This document shows, in pieces, positions 25,519 to 33,973 of a stretch of DNA of 37,639 nucleotides. The stretch is from an uncultured Colwellia sp. (GTDB taxonomy: Bacteria; Pseudomonadota; Gammaproteobacteria; Enterobacterales; Alteromonadaceae): the NCBI GenBank assembly GCA_913061475.1, contig CAJXUN010000043.1:1-37639 (forward strand), in the 5' to 3' direction. The position numbers were made by a program, and so were the translations under genes. How positions within the stretch are numbered: the first letter of the stretch is position 1; each line of letters starts with the position of its first letter. The notes below the pieces were generated by a model. The model was not told where the DNA came from, searched no databases, and worked only from the letters and a program-made list of their open reading frames with translations.

Positions 25519-26280
25519 GTGAAACTTGCCCAACATGTGAATCAAGGGCACCTAGTGTACCTTAGTAACGCAGAAGACCAAATATCGATTAGTGAAAATA
25601 CCTATTATCGTTGGTTAGCGTTTGATGACGTGATTCAAAGCGTAATGCATTTGCGACAGCCCGAAAAATTAACCTTACCGCACCAATACGCTGTATTAAT
25701 GCCGTTACTTTTCTTTAAGCCCATAAATGTGGTTGAATTAGGTTTAGGTGGCGGAAATATCAGCCGGTTTTTAGCTGTATTGCATTCAGATATTGATGTC
25801 GTCAGTGTTGAACTTTCTCGCCAAGTAATTCAATGTTTTAGCAAATTTTTCAACCCACTCCAACACAACATGACTATTGAAAACGAAGCCGCACTAACAT
25901 GGTTGAAAAGTAGCAGTAACAGGCAAGCTACTGATTGGCTGGTTTGTGATGTCTATCAACATCATGCCGATAGTTTTCAAAAGCGGGTAGAATTGTTAAG
26001 CGCATTAGTCGATAATTTACAGCTTGGTGCTTGCTTAACGATTAACTTGCCGGATCTTGATGATCATGAAGTAAATCTTTGTTTGACTATATTAAAGCAG
26101 CTACAAAATTCGCATCAGATAATTTACTTTCATATTCCGCGCTATCTTAATATTGTTATTCACCTTTTACCCAATCATTGGCCAATTAATCGTCTGAAAA
26201 AACGTTCAAAAGCTACGTACTTGCCTTTATGGCAGTATCGCCGATGGAAAAAATACTTTGCTCATCATATCAAAGCATAA
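25519..26280 (+). CDS. spermidine synthase-like methyltransferase-fold protein
   Basis: The 253-residue protein has a GTG start without a clear Shine-Dalgarno. A Rossmann-like SAM-binding core is visible: VVELGLGGGNISRFLAVLHSD (motif I), VVSVELSRQVIQCFSKFF (acidic ribose-binding loop) and DWLVCDVYQHHAD. The arrangement resembles polyamine synthase (SpeE-like) proteins. However, the GGGDG core is replaced by GLGGGN and the canonical catalytic VDSTDP-type stretch reads CDVYQ, so aminopropyl transfer is doubtful. The C terminus is basic (RLKKRSKATYLPLWQYRRWKKYF). It is divergent from yiiD and convergent with dtd, ending 11 bp from it. Its substrate is unknown. Confidence 0.75.
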   Translation: MKLAQHVNQGHLVYLSNAEDQISISENTYYRWLAFDDVIQSVMHLRQPEKLTLPHQYAVLMPLLFFKPINVVELGLGGGNISRFLAVLHSDIDVVSVELSRQVIQCFSKFFNPLQHNMTIENEAALTWLKSSSNRQATDWLVCDVYQHHADSFQKRVELLSALVDNLQLGACLTINLPDLDDHEVNLCLTILKQLQNSHQIIYFHIPRYLNIVIHLLPNHWPINRLKKRSKATYLPLWQYRRWKKYFAHHIKA

Positions 26281-26291
26281 TACGGCATTTG

Positions 26292-26729
26292 TTAAGCTTG
26301 TAAGTTAATAGTGACCGGGCCGTCATTAAGCAAACTTACTTGCATATCAGCGCCAAACACCCCTGTTGGTACCGCAAAGCCTAAGTGACGTAACTGGCTG
26401 CAAAAATATTGATATAATTCTTCACTCATTTCCGGGGACGCAGCACTCGTAAAGCTTGGACGTAGACCTTTAGAAGTATTTGCAGCAAGGGTAAACTGCG
26501 AGACAACTAATATCTCGCCATTAACTTGCTTAACATTCAAATTCATTTTGCCGTTCTCATCGGAAAAAATTCTATACCCTGCCACACGTTCAGCTAAGCG
26601 CTTAGCTTTAACCTGATTATCTTCAGGTTCAATAGCCAATAGCACCAATAAACCCTGCGCTATTTCACCAACCACTTGGTTATCAACACTAACACTCGCG
26701 TGTGAAACTCGTTGCAATAATGCGATCAT
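26292..26729 (-). CDS. dtd: D-aminoacyl-tRNA deacylase
   Basis: Dtd removes D-amino acids (and glycine from tRNA-Ala) from mischarged tRNA. The 145-residue length is typical. Conserved motifs are [16 protein letters not shown] at the start, the active-site VVSQFTLAA with its threonine, and a C-terminal Gly-cisPro motif in LNDGPVTI. The start codon directly follows the stop of the upstream pip gene (TAAATG at 26727-26732), which suggests translational coupling. Confidence 0.97.
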   Translation of the reverse strand: MIALLQRVSHASVSVDNQVVGEIAQGLLVLLAIEPEDNQVKAKRLAERVAGYRIFSDENGKMNLNVKQVNGEILVVSQFTLAANTSKGLRPSFTSAASPEMSEELYQYFCSQLRHLGFAVPTGVFGADMQVSLLNDGPVTINLQA

Positions 26730-27704
26730 TTACTCTCTGCTACTTTTTTCTGCAATAAAATTAGCCATAGTATCTGCTGCTTTACAAAATCCATCAATAG
26801 TTTGTGTTTCAAAACCTCCATGACCTGCTTTCGGTAATATTTGTAATTGTGCACTTGCCCATGCTTGCACGAGTTTATCGGCATAGCGCAACTGACACAC
26901 CATGTCATAGCGACCATGTAAAACAATGGCTGGAATTTCATTAATTGTCGCTAAATTATTCAAGATAAAATTCTCTTCAATAAAACAATGATTGATAAAG
27001 TAGTGAGCTGATATTTTTGCCATACATAAGGCTTGATGGGCGTCTTCGATATGATGTGATTCTATATGGTGATGTTCGATTGTTGACAATCTAAGCTCCC
27101 ACAAGCACCACGCCTTACTGGCGGCAATAGCAGCAATTTCATTGCTTCCAATGAGTAAGTCATAATAGCCGTGTAGAACATTTTTACTGCTAATATCAGG
27201 TAGCTGCTCAACAAAATCTCGGTGGTATTCGGGAAAAAATCCTGCGGCACCATTGTTGCTATATAGCCAGTCATATTCAGTAGATGTACCGAGAAAAATT
27301 CCCCGCAAAATAAAGCCCAACACTGTTTCCGGGTACTCAATACCATAGAGCAAGGCCAATGTGGTGCCCCAAGAGCCTCCAGCGACTAACCAATGAGATA
27401 TATCTAAATGTTTACGGATAAGGTCAAGGTCATCAATCAAGTCTTTGGTGGTATTATTCTTCAGGCTTGGCGATGGTTTGGAGCGACCACAGCCTCGTTG
27501 ATCAAATAAAATGATTCGATACTTATCAGGATCAAAATAGCGCCGATGATTTTTACTTGTGCCACCACCTGGGCCACCATGTAAATAAATAACGGCGATG
27601 CCATTTGGATTACCTGATTGTTCAAGATAGAGTTGATGCCCATCAGAAACATCGAGCCACTCTTGGTGATACACCGCTATATTTGGAAAAAGCACTCTGG
27701 CCAT
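26730..27704 (-). CDS. pip: proline iminopeptidase (S33 family)
   Basis: This alpha/beta-hydrolase removes N-terminal proline from peptides. The 324-residue protein has HGGPGGG (oxyanion loop), FDQRGCGRS, the nucleophile elbow GGSWG with S111, and the acid and base D267 (HGRYDMVC) and H295 (KAGHGG). All are in the order expected of the MEROPS S33 proline iminopeptidases, and no signal peptide is seen. Its stop abuts the dtd start, so the pair is probably one transcript, possibly with yihY upstream (82-bp gap). A GGAGGG Shine-Dalgarno on the minus strand precedes the ATG. Confidence 0.93.
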   Translation of the reverse strand: MARVLFPNIAVYHQEWLDVSDGHQLYLEQSGNPNGIAVIYLHGGPGGGTSKNHRRYFDPDKYRIILFDQRGCGRSKPSPSLKNNTTKDLIDDLDLIRKHLDISHWLVAGGSWGTTLALLYGIEYPETVLGFILRGIFLGTSTEYDWLYSNNGAAGFFPEYHRDFVEQLPDISSKNVLHGYYDLLIGSNEIAAIAASKAWCLWELRLSTIEHHHIESHHIEDAHQALCMAKISAHYFINHCFIEENFILNNLATINEIPAIVLHGRYDMVCQLRYADKLVQAWASAQLQILPKAGHGGFETQTIDGFCKAADTMANFIAEKSSRE

Positions 27705-27786
27705 AAACCCTCCTTAAAGAGAATCTATTCAGTTTAGTTGCTTAACAAGCAAATAGCGACCATGCCATCTGATAATAAATTATAAC

Positions 27787-28665
27787 TTAATCAGTATCTT
27801 GCTCTGATAACGCTAACTTGTTTTTTGTATCAAAATCTTCTAATGATACGGTAAATAGTGCCCCTACTAGCACCACCAACCAACTCAAATATACCCAAAG
27901 AAATAAAATTGGAATACTCGATAACGCGCCATATATCGCCTGATAAGATGGTAGTTGAGTTACATAGATAGCAAAAGATTTTTTCGCTACCTCAAATAAA
28001 ACTGCCGCTAGTACAGCACCAGCAATAGCAAATTTAGCTGGAATGACTTTATTAGGCACTACCATATATAAAATGAAAAAAGCGGTTGTTGATGCGACTA
28101 AAGGTAACGCCCGAACCAAAACATTGGTTAGCCCTAACAAGTCGTAATCACCTAACGACACCATAGATAAAATATAAGAACTCAGTACCAAGCTACTCCC
28201 CACTAATACTGGGCCTAACGTTAAAACCATCCAATACATTGAGAAGGAGGTGATAACTCTGCGCTTTTCATCGACCCGCCATAGCTTATTTAAGCATTTA
28301 TCAATTGCTGAAATGAGTAGCATGGCAAAAATAAATAGTGCGGTTATTGCCACGGCTGACATCTTAGACGCATTGCTAACAAAACCGGTAATATGCTCTT
28401 GCACCACATCACCAGAAGCAGGAACAAAGTTCTGATAAACAAAATTTTCTATTAATTCTCGAATTTCAGAAAATATCGGAAAAGCGGTCATGACCGATAA
28501 CATAACTACCATTAATGGCACTAATGACATTAAGGTAACATATGACAAGTAACCCGCGGTGACATGTATCCGTTCTTTTTTAAAGTTGTTAACAAACAAT
28601 AAAAAAAAGCTAAGGCCCGCTTCGATATAATGATGTTGCTTTATTTTTTCTAATTTGGAATGCAT
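27787..28665 (-). CDS. yihY: YihY/BrkB-family inner-membrane protein (UPF0761)
   Basis: The 292-residue protein has about six membrane helices, with the typical family stretches [64 protein letters not shown] and [25 protein letters not shown]. It is shown by family resemblance to be a polytopic inner-membrane protein; the molecular function is not established (it was formerly called ribonuclease BN in error). It lies upstream of pip-dtd on the same strand, agreeing with the conserved yihY-dtd linkage. Confidence 0.93.
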   Translation of the reverse strand: MHSKLEKIKQHHYIEAGLSFFLLFVNNFKKERIHVTAGYLSYVTLMSLVPLMVVMLSVMTAFPIFSEIRELIENFVYQNFVPASGDVVQEHITGFVSNASKMSAVAITALFIFAMLLISAIDKCLNKLWRVDEKRRVITSFSMYWMVLTLGPVLVGSSLVLSSYILSMVSLGDYDLLGLTNVLVRALPLVASTTAFFILYMVVPNKVIPAKFAIAGAVLAAVLFEVAKKSFAIYVTQLPSYQAIYGALSSIPILFLWVYLSWLVVLVGALFTVSLEDFDTKNKLALSEQDTD

Positions 28666-28978
28666 ATAAACGACTAGTTAGAACCATTACATTCATAGTA
28701 AGGCAATGGATAAAATAACGGTAGTGATAATCTAGGTAATTTTATATTTCATGCCATTATATTTAAAATATAATTAATCAGTGGTGCCAACATTCAGATA
28801 GCTGTTGTATACCTGACTAAAACTCGATTAGATAGACGGTGACATTCGGTGAGGTTAGTCAGGGTCAATTTCAACAATAATAAAACACATAACTGAATGG
28901 CACGTATCATTTAGTAAATATATTACCGATTAATCGTATTTTATTAACGTGATTAAAATATATAATAACGTTTACTTG
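28666..28978. other. 313-bp gene-free stretch upstream of yihY
   Basis: No open frame with coding character was found. It holds the yihY leader and promoter region, the 9-bp inverted repeat pair at 28812-28863, and AT-rich sequence just after the 54-residue gene. No clear rho-independent terminator for the small-gene operon is visible. Confidence 0.6.
28812..28863. repeat. inverted repeat pair CCTGACTAA/TTAGTCAGG
   Basis: CCTGACTAA (28812-28820) and its reverse complement (28855-28863) flank 34 bp. Two CGGTGA direct repeats lie inside. It could be a structured leader, a small RNA fragment or a remnant of a repeat element. Confidence 0.4.
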
Positions 28979-29143
28979 TTAGTGCGGAGAAACAATTTGT
29001 TCAAGGCTTTCTTCTGGCCAGTTAGCCAGTTGGTTAATTTCAGCTAACAAGGCAGATAACTGTTTAACTTGCTTAGGTCCTGCAGAGCCTTCTTCAAAGA
29101 GTTGGCTTAATTGCTGTAGCGTTTTGAGCTGTTCTGGAGACAT
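28979..29143 (-). CDS. small protein of 54 residues, unknown function
   Basis: An ATG (29143) with an AAGGA Shine-Dalgarno about 10 nt upstream opens a 54-codon frame beginning MSPEQLKTLQQLSQLFEEG and ending QIVSPH. Codon use and the amphipathic helical pattern (repeated QLSQLF, QLSALLAEINQLA) look coding. It lies 37 bp after the 60-residue small gene on the same strand, so both probably form one operon. I do not recognise the family. Two predicted helices separated by GSAGP suggest a helical hairpin. Confidence 0.65.
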   Translation of the reverse strand: MSPEQLKTLQQLSQLFEEGSAGPKQVKQLSALLAEINQLANWPEESLEQIVSPH

Positions 29144-29180
29144 TAAGAAATTATCCTTTTTCTTGTAACGATATTAATGG

Positions 29181-29363
29181 TTAACTAGCTGTGCGTCTAT
29201 TGCCTGTGGGAAACACAACCATATTGTTTTTGATGTTATCGCGACCATCATTAATAAACTCATCGTACAGTTTATCTAGCTCACGTTTTTCTAATAACTT
29301 TGCATTATTGGCAACCGCTTTTTCAAATAGGCAATTCAGTCTTGCTAACTTGTGCGTTTCCAT
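29181..29363 (-). CDS. small protein of 60 residues, unknown function
   Basis: I choose the ATG at 29363, preceded by AAGGGTGA about 9 nt upstream, giving METHKLARLNCLFEKAVANN through GNRRTAS. The upstream in-frame start at 29387 lacks a ribosome site. The protein is mostly one charged helix (KLLEKRELDKLYDEFINDGRD) followed by a basic tail. It resembles small uncharacterised conserved proteins of Alteromonadales, but I cannot name a family. It leads a probable two-gene operon with the 54-residue gene. Confidence 0.7.
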   Translation of the reverse strand: METHKLARLNCLFEKAVANNAKLLEKRELDKLYDEFINDGRDNIKNNMVVFPTGNRRTAS

Positions 29364-29612
29364 AACTATCACCCTTCTAACATTCAAATGGTCATTACCT
29401 TGAGTCTGAGCTTAAATATAGCAGTTAATGGGATTTCTAAAAGGTCAGGAAATATAAATGGATAATATAATTTTTAAAAATAAAGATGCACTAATAACAA
29501 AAAACGTAACATACTATTTTTTAAAAGAATTATAAAAAGATTAAAAGTTAAGAATTAAAATACCCTCTTAATGTTTAAGACATGTCTTACATAAAACATC
29601 TCTTTACAGTAA
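29364..29612. other. AT-rich gap between the small-gene operon and typA
   Basis: Very AT-rich DNA (29440-29600) lies upstream of the 60-residue gene and may supply its promoter with an UP-like element. A TATATT-like -10 is visible on the minus strand near 29413-29418 without a convincing -35. No gene is seen. Confidence 0.5.
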
Positions 29613-29654
29613 AAAATGTAAAAAAAAACCATTCGAATTACTTCAAATGGTTTT
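29613..29654 (-). terminator. rho-independent terminator of typA
   Basis: On the minus strand AAAACCATTTGAA pairs with TTCGAATGGTTTT (one G-U pair) across a 4-nt loop (29625-29654) and is followed by a long T-run (plus-strand A-run at 29621-29628). Confidence 0.85.
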
Positions 29655-29676
29655 CTAATCATCGGTTGGCTAAAGT

Positions 29677-31494
29677 TTATTTAGCACTACGACCTTCACG
29701 TTTACGATCATTCTCTTTTAATGACTTCTTACGAATACGAATGCTTTCAGGCGTCACTTCAACTAACTCATCATTATCAATAAATTCTAATGCTTGCTCT
29801 AAAGACATAATGATAGGTGGAGTCAATGTTTGTGCTTCATCAGTACCAGAAGAACGAACGTTAGTTAATTGCTTACCCTTAAGGGCATTAACCGTTAAAT
29901 CGTTATCACGGCTATGAATACCAATGACTTGACCTTCGTAAATATCAATACCGTGACCAATTAACATACGACCACGAGATTGTAAGTTAAAGATAGCGTT
30001 AGTTAATGCTTTACCCGTTGCGTTAGCGATCATTACACCATTTTTACGTTGGCCGATTTCGCCGCCTTTATGAGGACCGTATTCAAAGAATGTATGATAA
30101 ATCAAACCAGAACCTGACGTTAACGTCATAAATTCAGTTTGGAAACCAATCAAACCACGACTAGGCATGATAAAGTCCATACGAATACGACCAGTACCAT
30201 CAGGCGCCATATCAGTTAATTCTGCTTTACGTACACCCATTCTTTCCATGATAGGACCTTGATGCTGTTCTTCAACATCAATAGTTACAGTTTCGTATGG
30301 TTCTTGTAACTCACCATTTATTTCACGAATAATAACTTCTGGACGTGATACCGCAAGCTCAAAACCTTCACGACGCATGTTTTCAATTAGGATACCTAAA
30401 TGAAGCTCACCACGTCCTGATACTTTAAACTTATCCGCATCTTCTAATTGCTCAACACGCAATGCAACGTTGTGGATCAACTCTTTATCTAAACGGTCTT
30501 TGATGTTACGTGATGTAACAAATTTACCTTCTTTACCACAAAATGGTGAAGTATTTACTTGGAAAGTCATGTTGATGGTCGGTTCATCAACAGACAATGC
30601 CGGTAAACCTTCAACTTCCGTTGGACAACAAATAGTGTCTGATATTTTTAACTCGCCTAGGCCAGTAATAGCGATAATATCACCAGCAAAACCTTCGGCA
30701 ATATCATGGCGCTCTAATCCTAAGTAACCAAAAACTTTACCTACTTTGGCATTGTGTACGCCGCCGTTTGCTAAGTTAATAGTCACTTGTTGATTTGGCT
30801 TTACAGAACCACGGGCAATACGACCAACGCCAATAACACCTAAGTATGAGCTGTAATCAAGTTGAGATATTTGCATTTGAAATGGACCATCTGGATCCGC
30901 TGTTGGTGCAGGCACTTCTTTAAGAATAGTATCAAATAGAGGTGTCATGTCAGTGCCAGTTGCGCCTTCTTCAAGCGTCGCCCAACCATTGATTGCTGAA
31001 GCGTAAACAACTTTAAAGTCAAGTTGTTCATCGGTAGCACCAAGGTTATCAAACAATTCAAAAACTTGGTCCATAACCCAGTCAGGACGAGAACCTGGCT
31101 TATCAACTTTATTAATAACAACAATTGGTTTTAAACCTTGAGCAAACGCTTTTTTCGTAACGAAACGCGTTTGTGGCATAGGGCCCTCTTGTGCATCAAC
31201 GATAAGCAAAACTGAATCTACCATCGACATTACACGTTCAACTTCACCACCAAAATCAGCATGGCCAGGAGTATCTACGATGTTTACACGGTAGCCGTTC
31301 CAGTTAATAGCCGTGTTTTTAGCTAAGATTGTGATACCACGTTCTTTTTCGATGTCATTCGAATCCATCGTACGTTCTTCTAGACCGCCACGGGCGTCTA
31401 GCGTACCTGACTGTTCTAATAATTTATCAACTAAAGTGGTTTTTCCGTGGTCAACGTGAGCAATAATTGCCACATTTCTTAATTTATCTAACAC
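29677..31494 (-). CDS. typA: ribosome-associated GTPase TypA/BipA
   Basis: TypA (BipA) is a translational GTPase related to EF-G that helps 50S assembly and growth at low temperature or under stress. The 605 residues match the family. It uses a GTG start ([21 protein letters not shown]), which corresponds to the E. coli N terminus. G-box motifs are AHVDHGKT (12-19), [21 protein letters not shown] and [12 protein letters not shown]. The BipA-specific C-terminal domain and a basic tail ([20 protein letters not shown]) follow. It is divergent from glnA, as in enteric bacteria, with its own promoter and a strong terminator. Confidence 0.97.
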   Translation of the reverse strand: MLDKLRNVAIIAHVDHGKTTLVDKLLEQSGTLDARGGLEERTMDSNDIEKERGITILAKNTAINWNGYRVNIVDTPGHADFGGEVERVMSMVDSVLLIVDAQEGPMPQTRFVTKKAFAQGLKPIVVINKVDKPGSRPDWVMDQVFELFDNLGATDEQLDFKVVYASAINGWATLEEGATGTDMTPLFDTILKEVPAPTADPDGPFQMQISQLDYSSYLGVIGVGRIARGSVKPNQQVTINLANGGVHNAKVGKVFGYLGLERHDIAEGFAGDIIAITGLGELKISDTICCPTEVEGLPALSVDEPTINMTFQVNTSPFCGKEGKFVTSRNIKDRLDKELIHNVALRVEQLEDADKFKVSGRGELHLGILIENMRREGFELAVSRPEVIIREINGELQEPYETVTIDVEEQHQGPIMERMGVRKAELTDMAPDGTGRIRMDFIMPSRGLIGFQTEFMTLTSGSGLIYHTFFEYGPHKGGEIGQRKNGVMIANATGKALTNAIFNLQSRGRMLIGHGIDIYEGQVIGIHSRDNDLTVNALKGKQLTNVRSSGTDEAQTLTPPIIMSLEQALEFIDNDELVEVTPESIRIRKKSLKENDRKREGRSAK

Positions 31495-31568
31495 AGGCGT
31501 TACTCGCTGTTACTATCGTTTATTGCTACTTCAAGCAGTTTAACGAATAGGGCTATAATTGGGCGCGT

Positions 31569-31597
31569 ATTATACAGCAGAAGTACAAACAAAGACA
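31569..31597 (-). promoter_or_regulatory. putative typA promoter
   Basis: On the minus strand a perfect TATAAT (31569-31574) is followed by ACGCGCCC, a GC-rich discriminator typical of growth-rate-controlled promoters. The -35 region is weak (TCTTTG at 17 bp). The 355-bp gap 31495-31849 holds this promoter and the glnA control region; no gene was seen in it. Confidence 0.5.
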
Positions 31598-31678
31598 CTG
31601 CCATAAAAATATAAATTAAATTTATAACCCCTAAATAGATTCCTGCTAATATATTGTCCATGACCAAATTGGAGCGAC

Positions 31679-31695
31679 CGCACCATGATGCAGCA
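31679..31695 (+). promoter_or_regulatory. weak NtrC-type site upstream of glnA
   Basis: CGCACCATGATGCAGCA has one good half-site (GCAC) and a poor second half at the 7-bp NtrC spacing. Its centre lies 22 bp (two helical turns) from the strong site at 31701-31717, so cooperative binding on one DNA face is possible. Confidence 0.4.
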
Positions 31696-31700
31696 AGTAG

Positions 31701-31717
31701 CGCACAAAAATGGTGCA
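31701..31717 (+). promoter_or_regulatory. NtrC-type enhancer site upstream of glnA
   Basis: CGCACAAAAATGGTGCA matches the NtrC dyad pattern GCAC-N7-GTGC exactly. It is centred about 86 bp before the predicted sigma-54 start, a normal enhancer distance. Confidence 0.78.
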
Positions 31718-31768
31718 GAACAACTCAAGTAAAAACATTAAAGCCTTATATTTCAATAGCTTTAGCTT

Positions 31769-31785
31769 TGGCACAGTATTAGCTT
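31769..31785 (+). promoter_or_regulatory. sigma-54 promoter of glnA
   Basis: TGGCACAGTATTAGCTT fits the -24/-12 consensus, with GG (31770-31771) and GC (31782-31783) separated by exactly 10 bp. Transcription would start near 31795, giving a leader of about 55 nt before the glnA ATG. RpoN and phosphorylated NtrC would be needed. Confidence 0.8.
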
Positions 31786-31849
31786 AAGCACAAACAAACA
31801 AAATTAATTTTTTGAAAGCTTAAAGAACTTACTACACTGGAGATTTTCA

Positions 31850-33256
31850 ATGTCAAACGCAGTTTTAGATTTAATTAAAGAACATGACGTCAAATTTGTT
31901 GATTTACGTTTTACTGACTCTAAAGGTAAAGAACAACACGTTTCAATTCCACATCATCAAGTAACAGAAGATTTTTTTGAAGATGGTAAAATGTTTGATG
32001 GTTCTTCAATTGAAGGCTGGAAAGGCATTAACGAATCAGACATGGTGATGATGCCGGTTGCAGAATCTGCGGTACTCGACCCATTTACTGAAGCGGTAAC
32101 ATTGAATATTCGTTGTGACATTGTTGAACCTACTACTATGCAAGGTTACAGCCGTGATCCACGCTCAGTTGCTAAGCGCGCTGAAGACTATATGCGCAGT
32201 ACTGGCATCGCAGATACTGTATTGATTGGTCCAGAGCCAGAGTTTTTCGTGTTTGATGATGTACGTTTTCACACAGATATGAGTGGTTCGTTCTATAAAA
32301 TAGACGATAAAGAAGCCGCTTGGAATTCTGGTACAGAATACGAAGAAGGCAACATGGGACATCGTCCAGGTGTAAAAGGTGGTTATTTCCCAACGTCACC
32401 TGTCGATTCATCTCAAGATTTGCGCTCAGCTATGTGCTTAGTAATGGAAGAAATGGGCTTAGTGGTGGAAGCTCATCATCACGAAGTAGCCACTGCGGGT
32501 CAAAATGAAATTGCTTGTCGTTTTAACACTATGGTACTTAAAGCAGATGAAGTTCAAATCTATAAGTATGTTGTTCATAACGTAGCGCACGCCTACGGTA
32601 AAACAGCGACCTTTATGCCAAAACCATTGGTTGGTGATAATGGTACAGGTATGCATGTACACCAATCTCTTGCTAAAGACGGCGTTAACTTATTCTCTGG
32701 TGATAAATACGGCGGGTTATCTGAGTTAGCACTTTATTACATTGGCGGTATCATTAAGCATGCCAAAGCATTGAATGCTTTCACTAATGCCTCTACTAAC
32801 TCATATAAGCGTCTTGTGCCACACTTTGAAGCACCGGTAATGCTAGCTTACTCTGCACGTAACCGTTCCGCGTCAATTCGCATTCCAATGGTGCCAAGTC
32901 CAAAAGCTATGCGTATTGAAGTTCGCTTCCCTGATCCAACCATGAATCCTTACTTAGGTTTCTCTGCAATGTTAATGGCTGGTCTTGATGGTATCAAAAA
33001 TAAGATCCATCCTGGTGATGCCATGGATAAAGATTTATATGACTTACCAGCAGAAGAAGCTGCTGAAATTCCTCAAGTTGCAACCTCATTAAGTGAAGCA
33101 CTTGACGCCTTAGAAAATGACATGGACTTCTTAACAGAGGGTGGTGTTATGGACAAAGATATGATCGACGCTTATATTGGCTTAAAGCGTAAAGAAGTTG
33201 AGTTATTAAACTCTACAACTCATCCTGTTGAATTCGATATGTACTACAGCGTATAA
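31850..33256 (+). CDS. glnA: glutamine synthetase, type I
   Basis: GlnA condenses glutamate and ammonia with ATP to form glutamine and is the main ammonia-assimilating enzyme. The 468 residues are typical of GSI-beta. Signature regions are visible: [66 protein letters not shown] and [13 protein letters not shown]. Tyr397 in [10 protein letters not shown] is the adenylylation site, at the same number as in E. coli, so control by GlnE is expected. A GGAG Shine-Dalgarno lies before the ATG. Upstream are a sigma-54 promoter and NtrC sites; a UUCG-loop terminator follows. Confidence 0.99.
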   Translation: MSNAVLDLIKEHDVKFVDLRFTDSKGKEQHVSIPHHQVTEDFFEDGKMFDGSSIEGWKGINESDMVMMPVAESAVLDPFTEAVTLNIRCDIVEPTTMQGYSRDPRSVAKRAEDYMRSTGIADTVLIGPEPEFFVFDDVRFHTDMSGSFYKIDDKEAAWNSGTEYEEGNMGHRPGVKGGYFPTSPVDSSQDLRSAMCLVMEEMGLVVEAHHHEVATAGQNEIACRFNTMVLKADEVQIYKYVVHNVAHAYGKTATFMPKPLVGDNGTGMHVHQSLAKDGVNLFSGDKYGGLSELALYYIGGIIKHAKALNAFTNASTNSYKRLVPHFEAPVMLAYSARNRSASIRIPMVPSPKAMRIEVRFPDPTMNPYLGFSAMLMAGLDGIKNKIHPGDAMDKDLYDLPAEEAAEIPQVATSLSEALDALENDMDFLTEGGVMDKDMIDAYIGLKRKEVELLNSTTHPVEFDMYYSV

Positions 33257-33278
33257 AGAATTCAAATAGTTAAATATT

Positions 33279-33307
33279 AAAAAAGCTCACTTCGGTGAGC
33301 TTTTTTT
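33279..33307 (+). terminator. rho-independent terminator of glnA
   Basis: AAAAAAGCTCAC and GTGAGCTTTTTTT form a strong stem around a TTCG tetraloop, with a run of T. It separates glnA from the downstream DUF4124 and glnLG genes, so those need their own promoter or read-through. Confidence 0.93.
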
Positions 33308-33369
33308 GTGGCACATTCGGCATTATTTGGATAGATTAACACTAGACCTACGGAACAGGAATATTACTT

Positions 33370-33897
33370 TTGATCTACACCGCACGTTTTTGCCTTTTTT
33401 TTCTATTGCTTACGCAAGCTTTCTCGGTGTTTGCAAGCACGGCTAAAATTTATGTATGGCGCAACGAACAAGGTGTACTAGTTTTTTCAGATAGTCCTCA
33501 GCCGGGGGCAGAAGAAGTAGATATTAAAGAACCTAATACCGTAAAATCCTCAATTGACACCTCCATATTAGATATAAAACCCCAAGCGATAGACAATAAT
33601 TATCAAGTAGAAATAATCCAACCAAAAAATAACGCTACGGTCAGAGATAACACAGGTTCAGTTTATGTGTCAGGTAGAATTAAACCTATCTTTAAACGCG
33701 GACTTAAGATTCAATTATATTTAGATGATCAACCTTATGAAAAACCACAAACACATTCAATGTTCGTGCTAAGAAATGTAGACCGTGGCGAACATCAAAT
33801 AAAAATGTCGATCTTTGATGATAAAGGCAAGGTTATTGCAACGTCTTCTCCAGTAACGTTTTATATGCACAGAGTCTCTGTTAATAAGGCAAATTAG
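33370..33897 (+). CDS. exported DUF4124 domain protein
   Basis: The 175-residue product starts with TTG, 9 nt after AGGA (33357-33360). It has a signal peptide (MIYTARFCLFFLLLTQAFSVFA, cleavage near 22). A DUF4124 domain follows (KIYVWRNEQGVLVFSDSPQPGAEEVDI, about 26-52). The C-terminal half (about 75-170) resembles an Ig-like beta domain (VEIIQPKNNATVRDNTGSVYVSGRI, then RGEHQIKMSIFDDKGKVIATSSPVTFYMHRV). Genes of this type sit between glnA and ntrBC in several gammaproteobacteria, but I know no proven function. A periplasmic location is likely. Confidence 0.85.
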   Translation: MIYTARFCLFFLLLTQAFSVFASTAKIYVWRNEQGVLVFSDSPQPGAEEVDIKEPNTVKSSIDTSILDIKPQAIDNNYQVEIIQPKNNATVRDNTGSVYVSGRIKPIFKRGLKIQLYLDDQPYEKPQTHSMFVLRNVDRGEHQIKMSIFDDKGKVIATSSPVTFYMHRVSVNKAN

Positions 33898-33946
33898 CCT
33901 GATTTCAGTGCATATTGCACCATAATTATTTACACTCGTTACTTAT

Positions 33947-33963
33947 CGCACCATTTTAGTGCA
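33947..33963 (+). promoter_or_regulatory. NtrC-type dyad just before glnL
   Basis: CGCACCATTTTAGTGCA matches GCAC-N7-GTGC exactly. It ends where the AAGGA Shine-Dalgarno of glnL begins and lies 10 bp before the ATG. In E. coli NtrC represses glnLp through a site at the same gene, so autorepression is likely. A lone half-site (GCAC, 33917-33920) lies 31 bp upstream. Confidence 0.72.
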
Positions 33964-33973
33964 AGGAAAAGTA

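Noticed and set aside
29582-29917. 111-codon open frame on the plus strand overlapping the typA end
   Set aside because: It covers the typA terminator and coding region in antisense. The translation shows no domain.
33959-33973. GTG start for glnL
   Set aside because: This GTG is part of the NtrC dyad and has no Shine-Dalgarno, while the ATG at 33974 has AAGGA at good spacing.
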